Part shown: one piece after another, positions 43,836 through 52,557 of the stretch
Numbering within the stretch: position 1 is the stretch's first letter
Layout of the letters: every line of letters begins with the position of its first letter
Assembly: GCF_900106015.1 (NCBI RefSeq)
Contig: NZ_LT629797.1
Coordinates: forward strand, 1,860,001-1,924,000
DNA: 64,000 bases
From: Pseudomonas sihuiensis
Lineage (GTDB): Bacteria; Pseudomonadota; Gammaproteobacteria; Pseudomonadales; Pseudomonadaceae
Direction: 5' to 3'
The notes under the pieces: model-generated
Database searches by the model: none
What the model was told of the DNA's origin: nothing
Seen by the model: only the letters and a program-made list of their open reading frames with translations
Position numbers and translations under genes: made by a program

Positions 43836-45140
43836 GGTTCATCGCGCTTTCCCGGGGAAGGCGGCCTTGATTTTCAGGAAGAAGTAGTCTGAGTCCCGGA
43901 AGCCATAGGCCATGCGCTTGATCACCTTGATACGGTTGTTCACACCCTCCAACAGGCTGGTATGCATAGGGAAATTGGCGCTGGCGAGGATGCCGCGAAT
44001 ATAGCGTCTAAGGTTTTTGGCGAAGCGCTGTAGCGGTGCCAAACCGCTGTCACGGGCCTGCCGTAGCCAGGCCCGCCAGCGTTGCCAGCCCTCCCATACG
44101 CTCGGGGCGTACCAAACTTCCTTCAGCGCGTCCTTGAGCACATAAACCGTGGCCAATGGCTGGTTGGCAGCAAGCAACTCCTGTAGCTGAACGGCTTGGC
44201 TGTCCTTGAGGTTTTCTGCATTGCGCAGTAGCAGCCAGCGGCTGCGCTTGACCACCTTGCGTGCCGGTTTGTCATCGCGCAACAGGTTGGCCTGGTCGAC
44301 GCGGATGCGGTCAATCACCTCACGCCCGTAGCGCGCCACCACATGGAACAGGTCGTACACCACTTCGGCTTGAGGGCAATGCTGCTTTACCTCCAGATCG
44401 AAGGCGGTGTTCATGTCCATGGCAACCGCCTCGATTTGCTGGCAGCGCTCACCGAGCAATTCGAAGAACGGACGAATGGCCTCACGGCTATTGCCGTGAC
44501 CGACCCACAGTACCCGCGTTCGCTCGGCGTCCATGATCACCGTGGCATAGCGATGGCCTTTGTGTAGAGCGAACTCATCCATCACCAGGCGACGTACAGT
44601 GCCTGGCTCGAAATCCCCCACCTCGGCCTCCAGGCGGCGTTTGTCGAGTGTCTTGAGGGTGTGCCAGTGCAATCCAGTGAGTTGGCTGACGTGGCTGATG
44701 GGCAATATCCGCAGCAAGCCCTCGAGCCAGACCCGTAAACGCTGAGTCAGGCGAGAGGACGGCTCAAGCCAGTCGATCCGCTCGGTCACTCGGCCACAGC
44801 GCAGGCAGTCAACGCGACGTACGGGCAGTTGGAGCAACACGCGCTGATCCAACAGATCACGATCACGCACTTGGCGCAGACGCCGCTCATGAATCAATGG
44901 ACTGGGCTGCTGACAGCGTCCGCACCGGGGCAGTCGTGCGGCCTGGGGTTCCAGCTCAATCAGCAGGGTGTTTTCAGCAACGGAGCGAGAGGCGACGACT
45001 TCGTAGCCTGGCCAGAAAGCGGCAAGATCAATAGGATGCACGGCGACAGCAGAGTGTGGGTGTTGGTGTGTTTGGCGACTGCCAATTTACCCACTTCCCT
45101 GTCTGTCAACTCGCTCTTCCCCCAGAGTCCGCGAAGAACC
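43836..45140 (-). mobile_element. ISL3-family insertion sequence inside cheB
   Basis: A 1305-bp element bounded by imperfect terminal inverted repeats (GGTTCATCGCG at the left, GGTTCTTCGCG at the right when read inward) and flanked by the 8-bp direct repeat GGATTTTT at 43828-43835 and 45141-45148. It encodes one transposase on the minus strand, the same direction as cheB. The intact duplication implies a fairly recent insertion. Confidence 0.95.
43839..45041 (-). CDS. ISL3-family transposase
   Basis: A 400-aa transposase. The N-terminal zinc-finger-like region has Cys pairs CGRC (about residues 41-44) and CLRCGR (about 79-84). The catalytic core carries the ISL3 features [20 protein letters not shown] near residue 152, [31 protein letters not shown] near 208, and [21 protein letters not shown] near 362 with the last catalytic Glu. 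The start is GTG at 45041. Full length with no visible frameshift, so potentially active. Confidence 0.94.
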   Translation of the reverse strand: MHPIDLAAFWPGYEVVASRSVAENTLLIELEPQAARLPRCGRCQQPSPLIHERRLRQVRDRDLLDQRVLLQLPVRRVDCLRCGRVTERIDWLEPSSRLTQRLRVWLEGLLRILPISHVSQLTGLHWHTLKTLDKRRLEAEVGDFEPGTVRRLVMDEFALHKGHRYATVIMDAERTRVLWVGHGNSREAIRPFFELLGERCQQIEAVAMDMNTAFDLEVKQHCPQAEVVYDLFHVVARYGREVIDRIRVDQANLLRDDKPARKVVKRSRWLLLRNAENLKDSQAVQLQELLAANQPLATVYVLKDALKEVWYAPSVWEGWQRWRAWLRQARDSGLAPLQRFAKNLRRYIRGILASANFPMHTSLLEGVNNRIKVIKRMAYGFRDSDYFFLKIKAAFPGKAR

Positions 45141-45148
45141 GGATTTTT
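45141..45148. repeat. Target-site duplication, right copy (GGATTTTT)
   Basis: Pairs with 43828-43835. Deleting the IS and one copy rejoins cheB in frame. Confidence 0.93.
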
Positions 45149-46032
45149 ATCGCGCCACGCGCATCGACCATCATCTGCTTGCCACCAGGTGCCAGCAGCG
45201 CCAGGCCTGGGCGCAGGATATCGCCATCCTCAGCTTCCTTGACCTGAATGCGGCAGAGCTTGTCCAGGCGCTCGGCGAAAGCCTTAGTGAAGGCCGCCGG
45301 CATATGCTGGATCAGAACCAGCGGCGCCGGAAAATTGGCCGGAAGCTGGGTCAGCACGCGCTGCAGCGCCACCGGGCCACCGGTCGAGGTGCCGATGGCC
45401 ACCAGCTTGTAGGCCTTGCGCTTGGGCGCTGATGACGTAGGGGCTGCGCCACCGGCCGCTGCCGCCGGACGCGCAGCAACAGGAGCCGGTGCAGCAGGTC
45501 GCGTCGAGACAGCAGGACGACTGGTCGGCGCCGCGCTCGGACTAGCCGCAGTCGGCGCCGGAGCCACCGCGGCCGCACTGAAACGGCGGTTGCTGCGCGC
45601 GATGCTGTGCACCTTCTCGCACAGCATCTGCTTGACCTTTTCGGGGTTGCGCGAGATGTCTTCGAAGTTCTTCGGCAGGAAATCCACAGCCCCCGCATCC
45701 AGCGCATCGAGCGTGACGCGGGCGCCTTCATGAGTCAGCGAGGAGAACATCAGCACCGGCGTCGGACAGCGCTGCATGATGTTTCGAACCGCAGTGATGC
45801 CATCCATCATCGGCATCTCGTAATCCATGGTGATCACGTCGGGCTTGAGCGCCAACGCCTGATCAATGGCTTCCCGCCCATTGGTGGCCGTGCCCACGAC
45901 CTGAATACTGGGGTCAGCAGACAGAATTTCCGACACGCGCCGACGGAAGAAACCGGAGTCGTCTACCACCAAGACCTTGACTACCATACACACTCCTAGA
46001 CGGCGTGGACCTCGGGTCCACGCCGCGAAACA

Positions 46033-48252
46033 TCAGAACCGTCGAGCGTAGCGCTTGAGCATGCTCGGTACGTCGAGAATCAATGCAATGCGTCCGTCGC
46101 CCGTGATCGTGGCGCCGGACATCCCGGGCGTGCCTTGCAGCATCTTGCCCAGCGGCTTGATTACCACTTCTTCCTGGCCGACCAGTTGATCGACGACAAA
46201 GCCGATGCGTTGGCTGCCAACGGTGACGATCACCACATGGCCTTCACCCTGCCCCTCCTGGAATGCCTGCGGCACCAGCCAGCGCTTGAGGTAGAACAGC
46301 GGCAGCGCCTTGTCGCGCACGATCACCACTTCCTGGCCGTCGACCACGTTGGTACGCGACAGGTCGAGATGGAAGATCTCGTTGACGTTGACCAGCGGGA
46401 AGGCGAAGGCCTGATTCTCCAGCATCACCATCAGCGTCGGCATGATCGCCAGGGTCAGCGGCACCTTGATGACGATCTTCGAACCCTGGCCCTTCTGCGA
46501 GAACACGTTGACCGTGCCATTGAGCTGGGAGATCTTGGTTTTCACCACATCCATGCCGACACCACGGCCGGATACGTCGGAAATCTCGGTCTTGGTCGAG
46601 AAGCCCGGAGCGAAGATCAGGTTGTAGCATTCGAACTCGTTGAGGCGATCGGCCGCGTCCTTGTCCAGCAGGCCTTTCTCGACGGCCTTGGCACGTAGCA
46701 CGTCAGCATCCATGCCTTTGCCGTCGTCGGTGATCGACAGCAGGATATGGTCGCCTTCCTGCTCGGCGGACAGCACCACGCGGCCTGCGCGAGCCTTGCC
46801 GGCCTTCTCGCGTTCTTCCGGGGTTTCAACGCCGTGGTCGACAGCGTTGCGCACCAAGTGCACCAGCGGGTCAGCCAAGGCCTCGACCAGGTTCTTGTCG
46901 AGGTCGGTTTCCTCGCCCACCAACTCGAGGTTGATTTCCTTCTTCAGGTTGCGCGCCAGATCGCGCACCAGGCGCGGAAAGCGGCCGAAGACCTTCTTGA
47001 TCGGCTGCATGCGGGTTTTCATCACCGAGGTCTGCAGATCCGCAGTCACCACGTCGAGGTTCGACACTGCCTTGGACATCGCCTCGTCGCCGCTGTTGAG
47101 CCCCAGGCGTACCAGACGGTTACGCACCAGCACCAGTTCGCCGACCATGTTCATGATCTCGTCGAGGCGCGCGGTGTCGACCCGTACGGTGGTTTCCGCT
47201 TCGCTCGCGGCCGGCGCCTTGTCAGCAGCCGGCGCGGGCGCGGCAGAAGCACGAGCAGCAGCAGGCTCAGGTTTGGCTGCTGCGGGCTTGGCAGGCGCGG
47301 CGGCCTTGGGCACTGCTGCAGGTTTGGCCGCGGCGGCAGGCGCTGGCGCCGGCTCAGCGGGCGGCACGAATTTGCCCTTGCCGTGCAATTGATCGAGCAG
47401 CGCCTCGAACTCGTCATCGGTGATCTCATCACCCGCCGGAGCGGGCGCTGCAGCAACGGCTGCAACCGGAGCAGCAGCTTCGGCGGTGGCCGAGAACTGG
47501 CCTTTGCCATGCAGTTGATCGAGCAGCGCTTCGAACTCGTCATCGGTGATCTCATCACCTGCCGCTGCGCCAGCAGGCGCAGAAGCAACTACCGCAGCGG
47601 CAGGCGTTTCGACCGTACCGGCGAACTGCCCTTTGCCGTGCAACTGATCGAGCAGCGACTCGAACTCGTCATCGGTGATCTCATCGCTGGCACTGGTCTG
47701 TGCACTCGGGGCGGCAGCCGGCGCGTCACCCAGGGCATCGAGCAGTTGCTCGAATTCGCTGTCGGTGATGTCGCCCGCGGCAGCGGACGGCGTAGCTGGC
47801 TGAGACACCGGCACGGGTTCCGGCTCGGCCTGCTGCACCGGCGCAGGAGCCGCTTCGGCGCCGCCCGGTTCGGCCAGGCGTGCCAATGCCGCCAGAAGTT
47901 CAGGCGACGCGGGCGTCGGCTCGCGGCGCTCACGCACCTCGCCGAACATGCCATTGATAGCATCAAGAGCCTCGAGCACCACATCCATCAACTCCGACTC
48001 GACGCGACGCTCACCCTTGCGCAGGATGTCGAAGACGTTTTCGGCGATATGGCAGCACTCCACCAACTCGTTGAGTTGGAGGAAACCCGCTCCACCCTTG
48101 ACGGTATGAAAACCGCGGAAGATGGCATTGAGCAGGTTCATGTCGTCCGGTCGGCTTTCCAGCTCGACTAACTGTTCGGACAACTGTTCGAGAATCTCGC
48201 CGGCCTCTACCAGGAAATCCTGGAGGATCTCTTCATCGGCGCCGAAGCTCAT
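46033..48252 (-). CDS. cheA: Chemotaxis histidine kinase CheA with repeated acidic linker modules
   Basis: A 739-aa kinase. The Hpt domain (1-105) has phospho-His H49 in GFHTVKGGAGFLQ. A long Ala/Pro-rich linker (about 130-340) contains four near-repeats of ITDDEFEALLDQLHGKG spaced about 40 residues. Dimerisation begins near VRVDTARLDEIMNMVGELVL (~350), the ATPase follows with the N-box LVHLVRNAVDHGVET, and a CheW-like regulatory domain ends the protein. It phosphorylates CheY and CheB. Its partner CheB is disrupted downstream, 46 bp away. Confidence 0.97.
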   Translation of the reverse strand: MSFGADEEILQDFLVEAGEILEQLSEQLVELESRPDDMNLLNAIFRGFHTVKGGAGFLQLNELVECCHIAENVFDILRKGERRVESELMDVVLEALDAINGMFGEVRERREPTPASPELLAALARLAEPGGAEAAPAPVQQAEPEPVPVSQPATPSAAAGDITDSEFEQLLDALGDAPAAAPSAQTSASDEITDDEFESLLDQLHGKGQFAGTVETPAAAVVASAPAGAAAGDEITDDEFEALLDQLHGKGQFSATAEAAAPVAAVAAAPAPAGDEITDDEFEALLDQLHGKGKFVPPAEPAPAPAAAAKPAAVPKAAAPAKPAAAKPEPAAARASAAPAPAADKAPAASEAETTVRVDTARLDEIMNMVGELVLVRNRLVRLGLNSGDEAMSKAVSNLDVVTADLQTSVMKTRMQPIKKVFGRFPRLVRDLARNLKKEINLELVGEETDLDKNLVEALADPLVHLVRNAVDHGVETPEEREKAGKARAGRVVLSAEQEGDHILLSITDDGKGMDADVLRAKAVEKGLLDKDAADRLNEFECYNLIFAPGFSTKTEISDVSGRGVGMDVVKTKISQLNGTVNVFSQKGQGSKIVIKVPLTLAIMPTLMVMLENQAFAFPLVNVNEIFHLDLSRTNVVDGQEVVIVRDKALPLFYLKRWLVPQAFQEGQGEGHVVIVTVGSQRIGFVVDQLVGQEEVVIKPLGKMLQGTPGMSGATITGDGRIALILDVPSMLKRYARRF

Positions 48253-48264
48253 ATTGTGTGCTCC

Positions 48265-49053
48265 TTAGAACCCTAGGCTGGACAGCAGGTCGTCGACATC
48301 GTCTTGGTTGGAGGCAACGTCATCACGCTTATCGGCATGAATCTGCGGACCTTCACCCTGCGATGGCTCTTTTGATTTTCCCTGTTCGGTACGCAGCGCT
48401 GCGTAGTCGTGCTGAATACCGGCAAAACGGTCGACCTGACTGGCCATGAGCATCAGCTTGAGCAGGTTGCTTTCCACTTCGATCACCAGTTGGGTGACAC
48501 GCTTGATCACCTGGCCGGTAAGGTCCTGATAGTCCTGAGCCAACAGAATGCCGTTGAGGTGGTCGGAGAGCTTGGCGCCATCTCGTTCACTGCGGGCGAG
48601 GAACAGCTCGACACGCTTGGCCAGTTCACGAAAGCCGTCTACTCCAATTTCACGACGCATGAAACGGCCCCACTCGACGCTCAGGCTCTGTGCCTCATTG
48701 CTCAGGTCGTTGACCAGCGGCGCACTCTGCTCCACCAGATCCATGGTCCGGTTGGCGGCCTTCTCGGTCATGGTCACGACGTAGTTCAGGCGCTCGGTAG
48801 CGTCGGCGATCTGCGACAGCTCCTGGGTATGCGGCATACGCGGATCGAGCTGAAAATTGACAATGGCGTTGTGCAGTTCACGGGTCAGTTTGCCGACCTC
48901 GTGATACAGCCCGCGATCGCGGACCTTGTTCAGCTCGTTGATCAGTTGCACCGCGGCGCCGAAATTACCTTGCTCAAGGCTATCGACCAGATCGCGGGCA
49001 TTGTTTTTCAGGGTCGACTCAAGGTCACCCAGCGTGGAGTCATCATGTTCCAT
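48265..49053 (-). CDS. cheZ: CheY-P phosphatase CheZ
   Basis: A 262-aa mostly helical protein that dephosphorylates CheY-P. The catalytic stretch LAQDYQDLTGQVIKRV near residue 170 supplies the Asp and Gln that act on CheY, and the C-terminus (DVDDLLSSLGF) is the amphipathic CheY-binding helix. Sits between cheY and cheA in the operon. Confidence 0.95.
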   Translation of the reverse strand: MEHDDSTLGDLESTLKNNARDLVDSLEQGNFGAAVQLINELNKVRDRGLYHEVGKLTRELHNAIVNFQLDPRMPHTQELSQIADATERLNYVVTMTEKAANRTMDLVEQSAPLVNDLSNEAQSLSVEWGRFMRREIGVDGFRELAKRVELFLARSERDGAKLSDHLNGILLAQDYQDLTGQVIKRVTQLVIEVESNLLKLMLMASQVDRFAGIQHDYAALRTEQGKSKEPSQGEGPQIHADKRDDVASNQDDVDDLLSSLGF

Positions 49054-49072
49054 AGCACCCTCGCGGCTGACA

Positions 49073-49447
49073 TCAGCCGTTGACCCGCTCGAAGATCTTC
49101 TCGATCTTTTCCTTCAACACCTGAGCGGTGAAGGGTTTGACCACGTAGCCATTCACACCGGCCTGGGCCGCCTCGATGATCTGATCGCGCTTGGCTTCAG
49201 CGGTCACCATCAGCACCGGCAGGTGCTTGAGGCGCTCGTCGGCACGTACGGCGCGCAGCAGGTCGATGCCGGTCATGCCGGGCATGTTCCAGTCGGTCAC
49301 CAGAAAGTCGAAGCTACCGCTTTGCAGCATCGGCAGCGCCGAGGTGCCGTCATCGGCTTCCGCGGTGTTGGTGAAACCCAAGTCCCGCAAGAGGTTCTTG
49401 ATGATCCGTCGCATCGTCGAGAAATCGTCAACGATGAGGATTTTCAT
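49073..49447 (-). CDS. cheY: Chemotaxis response regulator CheY
   Basis: A 124-aa single receiver domain. The acid pocket is D7/D8, the phosphoacceptor is D52 ([11 protein letters not shown]), the conserved Thr lies in VLMVTAEAK and the Lys in YVVKPFT. The start is ATG 49447, where similarity to other CheY proteins begins. First gene of the cheYZAB unit, behind a sigma-28-like promoter. Confidence 0.96.
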   Translation of the reverse strand: MKILIVDDFSTMRRIIKNLLRDLGFTNTAEADDGTSALPMLQSGSFDFLVTDWNMPGMTGIDLLRAVRADERLKHLPVLMVTAEAKRDQIIEAAQAGVNGYVVKPFTAQVLKEKIEKIFERVNG

Positions 49448-49482
49448 GTTCTTGTCCAAGTCGACCTCCGTACAGTCCCAAA

Positions 49483-49510
49483 CGTATTGCGCTTGCAACT
49501 ACGTCCTTTA
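49483..49510 (-). promoter_or_regulatory. Possible sigma-28 (FliA) promoter of cheY
   Basis: On the minus strand TAAAG (49510-49506), a 15-bp spacer and GCAATACG (49490-49483) resemble TAAAG-N15-GCCGATAA, about 35 bp before the cheY start. The -10 match is partial. Confidence 0.4.
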
Positions 49511-49547
49511 ATCGTGAAACCGTTTTGCGCCTGCGAGTACGCCGCGT

Positions 49548-50294
49548 TCAGCCAGCACGCCATTCACTCAGCCGCGAGCGCAAACGCGCCGCGCACTGGC
49601 TGTGCAACTGGCTCACGCGTGACTCACTAACCCCCAGCACTTCACCGATTTCCTTCAAGTTCAGTTCTTCATCGTAATACAGCGCCAGCACCAGACGTTC
49701 GCGCTCCGGCAAACCGGCGATGGCATCGGCCAAGGCCGCCTGGAAGCGTTCGTCTTCGAGGTCCCGCGAAGGTTCGAGGTGAGTGTGTCCGGCGTCTTCG
49801 TGCAACCCGCCATGCTCACCGTCCTGCAACAGGTCGTCGAAACTGAACAGGCGGCTGCCCAAAGTGTCGCCAAGAATGCCGTAGTAATCCTCCAGACTCA
49901 ATTGGAGTTCGGCCGCAACCTCGTGATCTTTAGCGTCCCGCCCGGTTCTTGCCTCAACGACACGAATGGCATCGCTGACCATACGGCTGTTGCGGTGCAC
50001 CGAACGCGGCGCCCAATCACCCTTGCGCACCTCGTCGAGCATGGAGCCGCGAATACGGATACCGGCGAAGGTCTCGAAACTGGCACCCTTGCTGGAGTCG
50101 TATTTGCGTGAGGCTTCGAGCAGGCCGATCATGCCGGCCTGGATAAGATCATCGACCTGCACGCTGGCCGGCAGACGAGCCAGCAGGTGGTAGGCGATGC
50201 GCTTGACCAGCGGCGCATAGCGCTCGATCAGCTGGTGCTGGGAGTCCTGCGCCTGAGCCTTGTTGTACATACGAAGTCCAGAGGCTGCTGTCAT
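49548..50294 (-). CDS. fliA: Flagellar sigma factor FliA (sigma-28)
   Basis: A 248-aa sigma factor with region 2 (LIERYAPLVKRIAYHLLARLP...DLIQAGMIGLLEA), region 3 and region 4 (ELNLKEIGEVLGVSESRVSQLHSQ, the -35-reading HTH). It transcribes late flagellar and chemotaxis genes. The start ATG 50294 overlaps the fleN stop (ATGA) and matches the family MTAASG...MYNKAQAQ opening. Last gene of flhA-flhF-fleN-fliA. Confidence 0.97.
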   Translation of the reverse strand: MTAASGLRMYNKAQAQDSQHQLIERYAPLVKRIAYHLLARLPASVQVDDLIQAGMIGLLEASRKYDSSKGASFETFAGIRIRGSMLDEVRKGDWAPRSVHRNSRMVSDAIRVVEARTGRDAKDHEVAAELQLSLEDYYGILGDTLGSRLFSFDDLLQDGEHGGLHEDAGHTHLEPSRDLEDERFQAALADAIAGLPERERLVLALYYDEELNLKEIGEVLGVSESRVSQLHSQCAARLRSRLSEWRAG

Positions 50295-51121
50295 ACGGCC
50301 GAGTCTGCGGTCGGTTGTTGCACCAGACGCTCGACGAAAAACTCCAGATGACCACGGGGATTGGCCGGTAACGGCCAGGTATCTACCTTCTGAGCTATCG
50401 CCTTGAACGCCAGGGCGCACTTGGATCGAGGGAAGGCTTCATAGACAGCACGCTGCTTTTGCACGGCCTTGCGCACACACTCATCGTAGGGCACGGCACC
50501 GACATACTGCAGGGCGACATCGAGGAAGCGATCCGTCACCTTGGTCAGCTTAGCAAAGAGATTTCGTCCTTCCTGCGGGCTGTGGGCCATATTGGCCAGT
50601 ACGCGGAAGCGGCTGATGCCGTGATCGCGATTGAGCAGTTTGATCAGCGCGTAGGCATCGGTAATCGAGGTGGGCTCATCGCAGACCACCACAAGGATCT
50701 CCTGCGCCGCACGCACGAAGCTGACCACCGCATCACCGATACCGGCAGCGGTGTCGATCACCAGCACGTCAAGATTTTCGCTGATGTCACTGAACGCCTG
50801 GATCAACCCGGCGTGCTGCATCGGCGTGAGGCTGACCATGCTCTGCGTACCGGATGCTGCCGGCACGATGCGCACGCCGCCCGGCCCCTGCAGCAGGACG
50901 TCACGCAGATCGCATTCACCCGCGATGACATCGGCCAGGGTGCGCTTGGGCGTCAGGCCCAACAGAACGTCGACGTTGGCCAAGCCAAGGTCGGCGTCCA
51001 TCAGCATGACCCGACGGCCAAGATCGGCCAGGGCCATGGACAGATTGACCGACACATTGGTCTTGCCGACGCCACCCTTGCCGCCAGTCACCGCAATCAC
51101 CTGTACGGGATGCATACCCAT
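50291..51121 (-). CDS. fleN: Flagellar number regulator FleN (FlhG)
   Basis: A 276-aa MinD-like ATPase that limits flagellum number, in Pseudomonas by antagonising FleQ. The deviant Walker A KGGVGKTN is near residues 14-21, and LMDADLGLANVDVLLGL and VLVIDTAAGIGD follow. The C-terminus VQQPTADSAV resembles the family end. Confirms a polar, number-controlled flagellum together with flhF. Confidence 0.96.
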   Translation of the reverse strand: MGMHPVQVIAVTGGKGGVGKTNVSVNLSMALADLGRRVMLMDADLGLANVDVLLGLTPKRTLADVIAGECDLRDVLLQGPGGVRIVPAASGTQSMVSLTPMQHAGLIQAFSDISENLDVLVIDTAAGIGDAVVSFVRAAQEILVVVCDEPTSITDAYALIKLLNRDHGISRFRVLANMAHSPQEGRNLFAKLTKVTDRFLDVALQYVGAVPYDECVRKAVQKQRAVYEAFPRSKCALAFKAIAQKVDTWPLPANPRGHLEFFVERLVQQPTADSAV

Positions 51122-51235
51122 GTTCTTTCTACACCTTGTCTAACTTCGACTTGGCCCTACAGGTCGTTGGAAAGCACCTGTTGAGGCCGTTCACTCCCGC
51201 ACCACGTGGCGAGAGGGTGCAACATTCTCGCTGCT

Positions 51236-52546
51236 TCAACCGGCTCGCTTGGCCGGATTGTGATAGAGGCCGGCGAACATCTGCGCCATGGCGTCCTCAC
51301 TCGGCTCCTCGGCAGCCTGCAGCCCAACGGCACGGCTGACCAGCTGATGGCTACGCGGCACGTGCAGATCGTCCGGTATCCGCGGCCCGTCCGTCACATA
51401 GGCTACCGGCAGTTGCTGGCCTATAGCCAGACCTAAAACCTCACCCAGACTCGCAGCTTCGTCCAGTTTCGTCAGTATGCAGCCTGAAAGGCCACAACGC
51501 TTGTAACTATGGTAGGCCGCCTTGAGCACTTGGCTCTGACTTGTTGCGGCCAGTACCAGATAATTCTTCGCCTTGATGCGTGCCGAGGCCAGACTCTCCA
51601 ACTGCAGACGCAGCGCCGGATCGTTGCCTGGCAGGCCAGCGGTATCGACCAACACCACGCGTTTCTTGGCCAGCGGCGCCAGAGCCTGCAGCAGAGACTG
51701 ACCGGGGTCGATCTGAGTCACCGACACACCGAGGATGCGCCCCAGGGTCTTGAGCTGTTCCTGCGCGCCAATACGGAAGCTGTCCATGCTCACCAGAGCG
51801 ACCTGTTGCGAGCCGTACTTAAGCACATAACGCGCAGCCAGCTTGGCCAGGGTGGTGGTCTTGCCCATGCCGGCCGGACCGACCAGCGCGATCACACCAC
51901 CCTCTTCCAGCGGTTCGACCTTGGGCGTAGTGATCGCGTGAGCCAGATGCGCCAGCAACATACGCCAGGCCTGACGCGGCTCGGCCACACCGGCTACCTT
52001 GCTCAGCAGCGCCTGCGATAGCTCGGCAGACAGCCCCATACGCTGCAGGCGGCGCCACAGATTGGCCTGCTGCGGGCGACGGTTCTGCAGTTGCCCCCAG
52101 GCGATGGAACCCAGTTGTACTTCGATCAGCTCACGCAAGCCGTGCAGCTCGAAGCGCATGGCTTCCAGTGCGCGCGGGTCGACCGTAGGCGTAGCAGGTA
52201 CAGGGGCCTCGACCGGGCGCTGCGGCTTGACCAGGGTCGCGGGTAGCTCGGGTGCCAGCAGCGATTCATTGGCGAACAATTGACGGTCCTTGCCGGCATC
52301 CTGCTCGGCACGCGTGGTCAGCTCCGCCTGGGCGCTGGCGATGCGCGCCTGGGTCTTGCGCAGCTCGGCTTCCAGCGCCGGGTTCGGGCGCACCGGCGCC
52401 GGCGCCTGATAATCCAGCGCAGCGGTTAGCTCGACACCACCGGCAACTCGGCGATTGCCGATGATCGAGGCATCGGCGCCCAATTCATCACGCACCAGTT
52501 TCATGGCGGTCCGCATATCGGCGGCGAAGAAGCGTTTGACCTGCAT
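51236..52546 (-). CDS. flhF: Signal-recognition-type GTPase FlhF
   Basis: A 436-aa SRP-like GTPase that places the flagellum at the cell pole. An N-terminal basic/linker region (about 1-150) precedes the NG domain: G1 ALVGPAGMGKTTTLAKLA near residue 217, VSMDSFRIGAQEQLKT near 246 and VLVDTAGLPGND near 295. Sits between flhA (11 bp upstream) and fleN. Confidence 0.96.
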   Translation of the reverse strand: MQVKRFFAADMRTAMKLVRDELGADASIIGNRRVAGGVELTAALDYQAPAPVRPNPALEAELRKTQARIASAQAELTTRAEQDAGKDRQLFANESLLAPELPATLVKPQRPVEAPVPATPTVDPRALEAMRFELHGLRELIEVQLGSIAWGQLQNRRPQQANLWRRLQRMGLSAELSQALLSKVAGVAEPRQAWRMLLAHLAHAITTPKVEPLEEGGVIALVGPAGMGKTTTLAKLAARYVLKYGSQQVALVSMDSFRIGAQEQLKTLGRILGVSVTQIDPGQSLLQALAPLAKKRVVLVDTAGLPGNDPALRLQLESLASARIKAKNYLVLAATSQSQVLKAAYHSYKRCGLSGCILTKLDEAASLGEVLGLAIGQQLPVAYVTDGPRIPDDLHVPRSHQLVSRAVGLQAAEEPSEDAMAQMFAGLYHNPAKRAG

Positions 52547-52557
52547 GACCCTTTACC

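Larger units (their letters stand above)
43541..45987 (-). pseudogene. cheB: cheB, chemotaxis protein-glutamate methylesterase, split by an ISL3-family IS
   Basis: Removing the IS (43836-45140) and one 8-bp duplicate restores a single in-frame 377-aa CheB. The receiver domain ([14 protein letters not shown]; phospho-Asp in [12 protein letters not shown]) is at about 1-120, an Ala/Pro linker follows, and the methylesterase starts near 185 with the active-site Ser (AIGTSTGGP) and His (LIQHMPAAF). The catalytic Asp ([12 protein letters not shown]) lies in the 3' fragment (43541-43827). The interrupted frame stops at 45106 after 293 aa, the last ~11 from IS sequence. The product keeps the receiver domain but should lack esterase activity. 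The start ATG 45987 has AGGAG. Confidence 0.93.

Noticed and set aside
43836..45140. Possible passenger genes in the IS
   Set aside because: The 1305-bp element is filled by one transposase; no room for cargo and no other credible frame.
47370..47800. Regular repeats considered as a CRISPR array
   Set aside because: They lie in frame inside cheA and encode repeated protein modules with Ala/Pro spacers; no cas genes nearby.
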